A stretch of DNA of 64,000 bases from Heliocidaris erythrogramma (lineage: Eukaryota; Echinodermata; Echinoidea; Camarodonta; Echinometridae). How positions within the stretch are numbered: the first letter of the stretch is position 1; each line of letters opens with the position of its first letter. The notes beneath the pieces are model-generated. The model saw nothing but the letters and a program-made list of their open reading frames with translations. It was not told the origin of the DNA and ran no database searches. The stretch spans positions 28,210,199-28,274,198 of the forward strand of contig CM046864.1 of assembly GCA_025617745.1 (NCBI GenBank), in the 5' to 3' direction. The position numbers and the translations under genes are program-made. Shown here piece by piece: positions 56,006 to 64,000 of this stretch.

Positions 56006-56117
56006 TTTAAGATGAGTGATAACAGTAGGTCGAGATAAAAGCATTCGCCCTAACGTCGCAATAAAAGTAATTATTATTATCATTAACATCATCATCATAG
56101 CATACTGTCATAATGAA

Positions 56118-56147
56118 AAAAACAAAACAAAACAAAACAAAACAATA
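56118..56147. repeat. AAAAC pentanucleotide microsatellite
   Basis: About five aaaac units. Confidence 0.85.
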
Positions 56148-56173
56148 CAAATGGCAAAATGTACATGTCATAC

Positions 56174-56367
56174 CTGGCAGACATCAAAGGGGATTTTTGT
56201 ATTGTCACCCTTGATAGAAACTAAGTCCGCTTCTACAATGCCGCTATAGGTCTTCTGGCACTTCGACTGTGCCTCGAAGAAGCTTTCCAAAATACGAATA
56301 CAGAGATAGCAACTGCTTCCGTAAAGCCACCATGGTGATGGGCAACCCACCTTCCGTGCTCGAGACC
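56174..56367 (-). CDS. C-type lectin domain, N-terminal half
   Basis: Acceptor AATCTTGATAG (AG at 56,369-56,368) and donor GCCAG|gtatga (GT at 56,173-56,172). Entry is phase 1 and exit phase 0. Residues include VGCPSPWWLYGSSCYLCI, then EAQSKCQKT and ADLVSIKGDNTK. These are the WxxxxxSCY, first-helix cysteine and LVSI landmarks of C-type lectin domains. The exit phase matches the terminal exon at 46,916 and the entry phase matches the EGF exon at 59,922. The intron to the next exon is about 9.3 kb and full of repeats. Confidence 0.8.
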
Positions 56368-57237
56368 CTATCAAGATTATCAAGATTAATTCGAAGAAAA
56401 GCAGGAGCATGAAAATGGTACATGTCAATTTTCATGGCTATTATGTTCTTGTTTAAAGAGGATTTCCAAACAAAGAAAAAAGTATGTATCAAAACAGTAT
56501 GCCTGTTCAGCTTTGTCATGTTGTCAAAAGGCACATTTCGAAAGCAAAGTATAGCTTGTTATAATGTTTACAAAAAAACTTTAAGAATAAGTGACATAAA
56601 CAGTTTTTCTTTAATGGTGAAGCTATAACGTATTAAACGGAATGCCGTTTAGGGGTCAAATGTTGGCTACTGGTCATGGAATTTCAAAGTGGAAAACATT
56701 GTCTAGAGTTATCATGAAAGGTTGATGGAATATAAAATCGAAGCAATCGTGCATCATGATATTTAGGAATAATCAGAATTACAAAAAGTTACTAAATCTT
56801 GCTGATTTGGTTGTATGACATAATTATGCTCCAACACAGGCATCTTTATTGATCCGCGTCAGTTTCGTAAAAAAACGAATACTAAATTTAACCCTGGACC
56901 AAACAGTAAAACTAGCTTTAGACCTAAGACTAGACCTAACCTGATACCATAATACACAGCAAAAACGCTGTTTAGATTTTTGCTGCTTAAAATTGTGTTG
57001 TTTAAATTTAAAGCAATCTTGTTTAAAAGACAGACTCTGTATTTTAAACAAACGCTGTTTAAGATATCAATGATATTGTAGAATAATCTTTTAAACAACA
57101 TTGTTGAAAAAGATTGAAAATTCGCGATAGACGGGTTTCCTTCTCCTCCAAACACGGCTGGCTGCATTATGACGGATGACTTCGTGGTTGACATTAATTT
57201 TGCAGAAGTTCCAACTGCCGGAGCTGTTTGATACATT

Positions 57238-58833
57238 CAGAGGTAAGCATTTAGACTAAATATATTGTAAACTGATCGAGTTTATACTCAAGACATTTTT
57301 GTGCTGCCATGACATCTATATGATGTCTAGATCTAAGCCACAGTCACAGAATGAATTATGAAGTCGCGCGTGGGTCCGGTCCCATACTGTATGTGCAACT
57401 AACTTAGACTGCGCTGCGCTGCAAAGACAAAGTTGCAGGTTTAGATCGTAATTTATTTTGTGAATGTCAGTGGCGGCGGAGCGTTTTTCAAAGTGGGGGG
57501 CACCAACATAAAGGGACACATTTTTTTGGGAAAAGGGCACCTACAAAGGGTGAAAACGTGGCGGAAAATGCCCCTTTGAGACATTAGTATACCGATACAT
57601 TCAGATTAATACACTATCGAGGATCATTTTCGACACATTGTTTGTGTTAACATGGTTCTAGATTTTTAAAAAACAGGCGAGCGAACAAAAAAGATATGTT
57701 GAATAGCAGCGATATCCCTAATATGACAGGAATACAATGGTAAATGCGAGCGAGCGTAGCGAGCGAGCTTTGTAAAAAAATTGTCCTCCTTCCTGTTATG
57801 ATTTAGGGGCACTGCTCATTATTGTATAATTTAGGGAATTGCGCCCCTCCTACCCCTGCTCCATTGCCTCTCCTCTGCTGATATCAGTAGGGGAATCTAT
57901 TCTTATGAAGCCTCTTTGATTATTTGGAGCTAGATATATGGCTCTTTTGTGGACTTTAGGACAAAGTTTGTAAGCGACATCGGAGTATATAGGTACAATA
58001 TATAGGTATATATGTAGGGCACTTATCAGAAGACAAAAGGGGGCACTTATCAACAGGGAAAATAATATAATACTATCAGAAGTAAAAGGGGCACTATAAA
58101 GAGGCATTTATATCAGCGGTGATAAGGGCACTTATCATAAGGAAAAATTGCACTATTAGAACGGAAAATGGGCACCAATCAGAAGAAAACAGGGACACTT
58201 CTCGGATTGCAAAGGGGACACTTATCTGAGCTTAAAAGGGGCACTTATCAGAAGGTGAAAAGGGGCACTTATAAGAAGGGAAAATTGTACTATTAGAACG
58301 GAAAATGGACACTAATCAGACGAAAAACAAAGGCACAGATTTCAAAAGGGGCAATAATGTCTGAGGTTAAAGGGGGCACTTATCAGAAGGTGAAAAGGGC
58401 ATATATCACAACGAATAAGGGGCGCAGTTATACGAAGGAAAGTGGCACTTATCAGAAGTGAAAAAAGGAACTTACAGAAGGAAAAATTGCACTAGACGAA
58501 AAAGGGGGCAATTATTAGATTTCATAAGGGGCAGTAATGTCTGAGGTTAAAGGGGGCACTTATCAGAAGGTAAAAAGGACACTTATTAGAAAGAAAAGGG
58601 GTACTATTCGAAGAAAAGGGGGCACTTATCAGCTCTGAAAAGGGGCACTTTTCATAGATAAAAAGGGGCACTTTTGGGGTTCTTGAAAAAAGAGGAGGTA
58701 CTGTGCACCACCCCCCCCCCCCCGAGCACCGCCTCTGGTGAATGTGGTCTAGATCTGACATCATATAGATGTCACGGAAGCGCAAATATTTCTTGAGTAT
58801 AAACTCGATCAGATTCTTACCTCTAACACGATA
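57238..58833. mobile_element. TIR element with GGGGCACTTATCAGAAGG phrase array
   Basis: Inverted ends of about 95 bp: left block gatcgagtttatactcaaga and gacatctatatgatgtctag; the right end carries the complements (tcttgagtataaactcgatc, catatagatgtc). The interior from about 57,940 to 58,680 is a degenerate array of 20-24-bp phrases with core ggggcacttatcagaagg, about 25 units. A gcgagcgagcgtagcgagcg motif occurs at 57,747. No transposase seen. Confidence 0.65.
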
Positions 58834-59656
58834 AAAAACTACTTTCGAAAAATAAACTTAAGATAATTTCAATAGCCCTGTCTATCACCTTTAGAAATGT
58901 GCAAACATTACAGTGGTGTAATAATCCGAACCTGACATGGCAGTACATTAGGGCTTTGAAATTGCCCTTGAGTTTATTTTTGTTTCCAAATTATTCGACT
59001 ATCCTTTCTTTTCATATACCGCATCGTTTTAATTGTGAACAGTGTATTCAAAGTAGCCTTTCACAATCATATTGTCCGTCTTTTTTATTTATCTAATCTG
59101 TTTGTTTTTTTCAGTTGGCCACTCTCTTTAATTTTTATTTCTTCTTCTCTTTTTTTCCCCTTTTTTTTGATAATCACAGGCCCACAAAATAGGAGGGTTG
59201 CTAACGGGGCCGAAGCAATCGTTCCGCAGCTCTGGTTGACGTTTGTTTTGTTCCACGAATTTACCATTTCGTGGAATACATTCATTCTTCACCATTGTCA
59301 TTTATTCCTGACTAGGCCTACATGTATATAACATTGCAAGAACGCGACTTTCATATTGTTTCTAAATCTTAACATGTAAAAGCGATTTTAAAAATCCACG
59401 GGAAGGAGTGAATTTTTAAATCCATTGTCTAAACCGCGAACATGGCTGTTTATTGAAGCTTTCGTGAAGTTGAATGCTCATTCCATCAAAATGCATGATG
59501 AAATTATGCGAGCGCTTGCTGTAAAAATCAATAAAATGTTCATTTTAGGCAGTTGGATGTTGATCTTGACGAGCATTCAAATTCCAATGAAATCAACCGA
59601 CTGTGCATCAATTTTGGCTGCTGTTTTGATGAATTTGCCCGGGAAATCCTAAGCTC

Positions 59657-59668
59657 GCACTACTACTG

Positions 59669-59707
<39 letters not shown>

Positions 59708-59722
59708 ATAATAATAATGATA
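59657..59722. repeat. ACT trinucleotide microsatellite followed by AAT
   Basis: About fifteen act units and then a short aat run. Confidence 0.9.
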
Positions 59723-59921
59723 ACCATAATCATTATTACTATTATAATAATTCAACGCACTTGGCGTACAAACCATAATTGAAGCAAATCAAGCAATCAA
59801 TACGGGAAATTTACAAATGCATGAACTATAATGGCAACTCTTTTATTTGACGTTAAGCCTTTGTGTGACTAAATCACTGATATAATGATAGGATGACGAT
59901 AATTTTAGAGACATTTCTTAC

Positions 59922-60020
59922 CACATGTGGGTCCGTAGAAGTCAGGGGGACAGACACATTCAAACCCAACCAAAGTATCCGTGCATATTCCTCCATTTCC
60001 ACATGGTGTTGAAAGACAGT
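59922..60020 (-). CDS. EGF-like domain exon
   Basis: Acceptor CAAACACACTAG (AG at 60,022-60,021), donor ATGTG|gtaaga (GT at 59,921-59,920), phase 1 at both ends, 99 nt. The residues CLSTPCGNGGIC, then GFECVCPPDFYGPTC give the six cysteines of an EGF-like repeat. The aspartate and asparagine pattern of calcium-binding EGF is not evident. EGF exons are classically phase 1-1. The exon lies between the upstream cysteine module and the lectin domain, so the order is module, EGF, lectin. It implies a secreted or membrane-anchored protein. Confidence 0.8.
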
Positions 60021-60117
60021 CTAGTGTGTTTGAGACGGCGGTGTGTGATGAGCAGGGATCAATAACAAAATAAGCAAGAAGGTTCATACATGTATACCGA
60101 GCCTCAACTCCGACAAT

Positions 60118-60920
60118 TCAAGGGAAATCCGACGTTAATGGCAAGTTGTTCGGAAATAAAGCAGACACAATCAGAGAAGCTTATCAGTGAAAGTTTGAGC
60201 GAAATGGGACAAGCAATAAAGAAAGTTATGATTTTTCTCTATAGGTTGTAATCACTATGCGCCTGGGAACGATTTCGTTACTGGGGGTGCTGTGAGCCAA
60301 AAAAAAAAAAGGTCCTCAGCATTTAGGGTCTCTTTTTAAGTCCAACAATCTCTGACAAGCAACAAAAAAAAAAAGGTCCTCAATTTGGGGTCTCTTTTTA
60401 ACTACTTTTTAGCTAGAGCACCCCCAGCATCCACAGCCTTCTAGGGGGTGCTGCAGCACCCCCAGCATCCCCGGCTCCCAGGGCCTGTGCACGTGGGAAT
60501 TTTAAATTGGCTGAATCGGTAGGTCAGTACGTGTGATGTAACGGCGGAATACTCTCCGATTTCCTCAACACACAAAATGACTATAATGGTTTTTTTTAAA
60601 CGTATAGCTCGGTAAGGTCTTTTTTTTCATTTTGGAGGAACTATAACAATATGCTACCTACAATATATTTTGAGAGTTGCCCTGCGGGAAAATGGTTTTT
60701 AATAATATCTTAAAGTACGACAAATGGGAGAGTTGACCGTGAAAACGTCACAATCGATTTACCAAATTGCCCATTTGAAATTCGCATACATGCAGTGATC
60801 TCATTTCTCAAACATCCACAACTTTGTTATTCTTTGTTCGATTTCTTTAAAGCTTTCACCAACCTTTTTATATTATTTTTCTACTTTTACACAAATCAAT
60901 TTATAACAAAGTTTGGATTG
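60118..60920. repeat. Dispersed repeat carrying a nested element
   Basis: Its left part matches 12,120-12,260 and its right part (60,500-60,920) resembles 15,880-15,960 and 16,190-16,300. It is interrupted at 60,258-60,487. Confidence 0.5.
60258..60487 (-). mobile_element. Foldback element GGGGCCTG family, inverted copy
   Basis: Contains gcctgggaacgatttcgtta, gtgctgtgagccaaaa, a duplicated aaaaggtcctca block and the end ccccggctcccagggcc. This is the reverse complement of the elements at 26,953 and 41,868, with an internal duplication. Confidence 0.6.
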
Positions 60921-61087
60921 CCCTTTAGTACAAACACCTGGCAGATTATAAAGGATGTAGTAGGTGTAAAGAAAATTGACACTTTTGATCGTTAATAACT
61001 CAAAAGTTATAAATAGAATCAGACTCAGGGTTTCACATTGTAAGGTTGAAAGATGTCAATTTGCATTATCTATTATCCAAGCACATA

Positions 61088-62107
61088 TGCTATGGTCACA
61101 TCCCAGAAAATCAGCCTGCTCGGCGGCCGGGCGGCGAGTTTTTATCCAATTTCGCCGGGGCACCGAGCGGCGGCCGCCCGACCGGCACCGCTGTTTTTTA
61201 GGGCATCGCTCGGTTGCCGCTGAAGTGCGGAGTTAAAATTTCGGCGGCGCCTCGCCACCTTTCGCTAGCCGCCCAAAATACGCTCGGTCGCCGTCGAGCG
61301 ATTCAGGTCAAAAATCGAAGCCTATAGATCAAAGGCTGTCGAGCGGTCGCCGCCTGGTCGCCGCTGGGAGATCGGTGAGTTCAAAATAGACCGCCGTCCG
61401 GGCGACGCACAGTGGGCCAGGGCTAAACCAAAGTGCGCCAAAAGTCATTTTGGGCAATTTATGTTTATTAATTTTTGTCATGTCCCGTTGAAAGACACTA
61501 CTTTGAAGAATATTTCAGTAAAATATTTAATTCCGGTACGTACATTAAGGGTGTATGTTTCCTACTTCAAGCCGCAAAATTCAACATAATTATTGAGAGT
61601 TTCAGTGCAAATTGTGACCAATCTAATAAATAAATTATTTCAACATGTAGTTTTTAAATGTTCAGTGTATAATCACTTATTCCTAAGAGTTCATTTCACT
61701 GTATGAATGGGGTAAAAATGGAAAGAAACGCAATCTTCGTGAGTACAATTTGGTAATTATCCTAGGAAATAGGCTGATTATTCATGTTTTTTATAAATCC
61801 ATATGAAACATTTAGATTTCCACGGATTTCCAATACAATACAAATCGGCTGGTGGCCGGTGGAAGATCGTCGGGGAATTGGTGGGTCACATTCGGTCACT
61901 GCTCGGACGCCGCGTGGAGAAGATCCCCCGATTTCGCCGAGTTTTGACCTAAAATAGACCGGCGACAGACGTGAAATTGACAGGGCATCGCTGGGGCTTT
62001 ACAGCCCGCTCAACTTCTCCACAAATTGTTTGGCGATGCCTAAATTCCAGCGGCGCCCGAGCAGGCTACAAATCGGTCGGTCGCCGCCCTGATTTGTGAC
62101 ATAGCCT
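61088..62107. mobile_element. TIR element with GC-rich CGGTCGCCG phrase arrays
   Basis: Ends gctatggtcaca and tgtgacatagc are inverted, with nearby inverted cagcctgctcgg and cgagcaggct. GC-rich arms (about 61,120-61,420 and 61,850-62,100) repeat cggcgg, cggtcgccg and gagcgg phrases. An AT-rich centre separates them. Base composition is strikingly unlike its surroundings. No transposase and no clear target duplication. Confidence 0.6.
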
Positions 62108-62162
62108 TAATCAAACACGAACAACGGGACATTACCACAACATCACATATAATTAAGCAAAC

Positions 62163-62339
62163 CTGGGATTCCACAGATGAGTTTTTGTTTGGCGTTCCGT
62201 GCTTCTTCTGGCAGGTTCATCCAATCAACCTCATTGGCTAGCAATTTCGGTACCATGGCAACCATATCCCCGTTTTCCAGCGTTGTCGCGCCACAGGATA
62301 AAACATTAACATGCGGGCAACTTTCAGAAAACACGTTGC
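62163..62339 (-). CDS. Exon for a cysteine-bearing module of unknown family, upstream of EGF
   Basis: Acceptor AAGTGACTTTAG (AG at 62,341-62,340) and donor TCCCAG|gtttgc (GT at 62,162-62,161), phase 1 at both ends, 177 nt, 59 codons. Residues include SESCPHVNVLSCG, then NGDMVAMVPKLLANEVDW and KLICGIPG, with three cysteines. I do not recognise the family. The symmetric phase and position immediately before the EGF exon suggest it belongs to the same gene. The start of the protein, including any signal peptide, is outside the window or in unseen exons. Confidence 0.55.
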
Positions 62340-62519
62340 CTAAAGTCACTTGAGAAATTCAGTGATAAAATTGACATAAATTCATAAATAAATAGATGTA
62401 CATGTAAATACATACACATAATACAAAAATGTATGTAAAAAAAAAGGTTTCCATCTTAGTGCTAAAGAGAAATACTGGGTCGCTCCGTGTCATATCACCT
62501 AATTCACAGTACCCCCACT

Positions 62520-62860
62520 TCGTATAGGTGCCCCTTTTCCTTTCTAATAAGTGCCCACTTTGCACTTATGATATTGTGCCCCTGAAAATATTTGCTCACT
62601 CGCTTTGTTCGCTCGAACATGGATCATTAGACCATCACACACAACTGCTGATTAGGGAAGCTGAAAAAGTGTCCAGGACCACAATAAAAAGGAAGAAGAT
62701 GATGCTTGATAATGTATTTGTCATGTTAATTAGACTGTAGGGTAATACCAATGTCCAATGTCACGAAATTGTCCCTTTTTCACTTTATGTTTACCCCTTG
62801 TAGGTGCCCCTATTTGCTGGTGCCCCCCCCCCCTCCCCCCCCCCCCCCCCCCACTGCTTC
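62520..62860. mobile_element. Truncated relative of the 57,238-58,833 element
   Basis: Inverse-orientation phrases (gtgccccttttcctttct, aataagtgcccac) and the tcactcgctttgttcgctcg motif match that element. It ends in long C runs at 62,824-62,852. Confidence 0.5.
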
Positions 62861-62974
62861 TTTCCGCAACTAAAATCTGGTCAGAGCAATCACTAGTCTG
62901 GGAGCCTGTCCCGAAATAGTCACCCCATTTGACGCATAAGATTTGCCCGTTTAAAATTTACTTAGACCATCTAA

Positions 62975-63650
62975 GTCTCTTGTTCTTAAAGTGCGGCCCG
63001 CGAGACGATTTCATGCGGCCCGCCAAAAATATCTAGTAAGAAAAAAACATCTTGTTTTAAGTACTATTTTGATGCATAATATAATATCATCCAACTATTG
63101 TTATGAATAAAAGTATCAGACTAAACGCACTATCATATTTATCCGTTCCCTGTTTTACCACGTACATATAGTTTTAAAAAACATGAAACGAAGAAAAAAA
63201 AAGGACACTGAAGGAGTATTCTAAAATCGTTCAACTATCCTCAGATGAGCCATTCGGTTATGACTGTATGCAATAACATCTGAGGCGGGGGACGGGGCTG
63301 AAGCCCTCTCGCCCGAGAGAGAATATCAAAATTGTCCTGCATTGGGGCACCGACGTCTCATTTCCGGGCAGTGAAATGGTCTCTTTGTAATTTTTATATC
63401 TCAGATGATCTAAATTTGCATATTTTGATGACGAAATTAGATTTTCACAATTCTAAAGTGTCAATTTTTGCTTGAAAGCATCGCTCGCTCCCTGAATCGA
63501 AAAGCTACAAAGCTAATAAACAATGTATTCGAGCAATTGAGCCTTGAACCTCATACGTCTTTATATGTATGTGTAATACTCAGTGGCCCGCGACGTAATT
63601 TCAAGAATATTTCTGTCCCGCCTGAAAAAAATAATTAAGAACCCAGGATC
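62975..63650. mobile_element. Possible hAT-like non-autonomous element
   Basis: The left end cttgttcttaaagtgcggcc with gcggcccgcgagac faces the right end cgcgacgtaatttc and taattaagaaccc in inverse. The ttctta plus cggcccgcg type end resembles hAT elements of other animals; boundaries are approximate. Confidence 0.4.
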
Positions 63651-63654
63651 TAAG

Positions 63655-63895
63655 TCATTGACAAAAAGGTTATCAGCCTGATCCTAGACGTCGGGTTTAG
63701 CCCCCAGAGCCCCCAAAAGAGACCCCAAAGTCTGCTCGATTTCACCCAATCTCCCCCATGCACTAAACTTTGTCAGTAGGAAGTAGTATGACTGGCCATT
63801 ACAAAACAGTACACAAACTGACAAAAAAATTCCGTCGGAATGGGGTATCTGACAGCCCCTAAAAACTTCAGAAAAATGTTACGCCCCATCCCCAA
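63655..63895. other. Unassigned stretch
   Basis: C-rich phrases (gcccccagagcccccaaaag) near 63,700, nothing else supported. Confidence 0.35.
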
Positions 63896-63951
63896 GAATA
63901 TATATATATATATATACACACACATATATATATATACACATATATATATAT
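63896..63951. repeat. TA/CA microsatellite
   Basis: Alternating TA with short acac interruptions. Confidence 0.85.
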
Positions 63952-64000
63952 AATTTAAAGTATCTTTATTCTCGGAGTGAACTTTATCTTACTTTAAATT
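63952..64000. mobile_element. Collapsed copy of the AATTTAAAGTAAG MITE
   Basis: Starts aatttaaagta and ends cttatcttactttaaatt, with the arm block ctttattctcgg. It is a deletion derivative of the 29,701-29,849 element, again adjacent to TA repeats. It may continue beyond the window edge. Confidence 0.65.

Overview
This is an AT-rich, intron-rich animal genomic window. The best guess is a marine invertebrate deuterostome, probably an echinoid. The reasons are exon-shuffled Death-domain and EGF/C-type-lectin genes, a Gmr1-type Ty3/gypsy retrotransposon (a group described from deuterostomes), many tRNA-derived SINEs, many small inverted-repeat elements and frequent long G/C runs. No species-level assignment is possible from sequence alone. 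Nothing prokaryotic is present.

Region 1 (about 1-19,140, + strand) holds the 3' part of a gene with three separate Death-domain exons (276-554, 7,911-8,171, 16,554-16,792). Candidate linker microexons lie at 8,958-8,974 and 10,845-10,921, and a candidate terminal exon ends at a stop at 19,138-19,140. The intron phases of these pieces fit together. The 5' end is outside the window. Its introns carry an inverted-repeat element at 4,916-6,829, a SINE, a tandem array, a MITE and a LINE tail.

Region 2 (about 19,141-46,600) is almost entirely repeats: SINEs, LINE tails, MITEs and a roughly 3.9-kb direct duplication (25,440-29,365 versus 31,552-44,282). The second copy of the duplication is split by a TTAA-flanked foldback element (32,128-40,969). 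That element is itself split by a young, nearly intact LTR retrotransposon on the - strand (LTRs 32,464-33,934 and 39,135-40,605). Its pol order is protease, integrase, reverse transcriptase, RNase H. This is the reverse of the usual Ty3/gypsy order.

Region 3 (about 46,668-62,339, - strand) is the 3' part of a predicted extracellular protein gene. It has an unrecognised cysteine-bearing module (62,339-62,163), an EGF domain (60,020-59,922) and a C-type lectin domain split over two exons (56,367-56,174 and 46,916-46,668, the last with the stop). Phases are 1-1, 1-1, 1-0, 0-stop, which join without a frameshift. Its introns hold many elements, including several whose arms or interiors are built from degenerate short 'phrases' repeated many times.

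The two host genes converge on the repeat-rich middle. A receptor-like lectin and a Death-domain adaptor would both suit innate immunity or cell-death signalling, but nothing in the window links them functionally. All exon calls rest on open frame, domain resemblance and splice sites read by eye.
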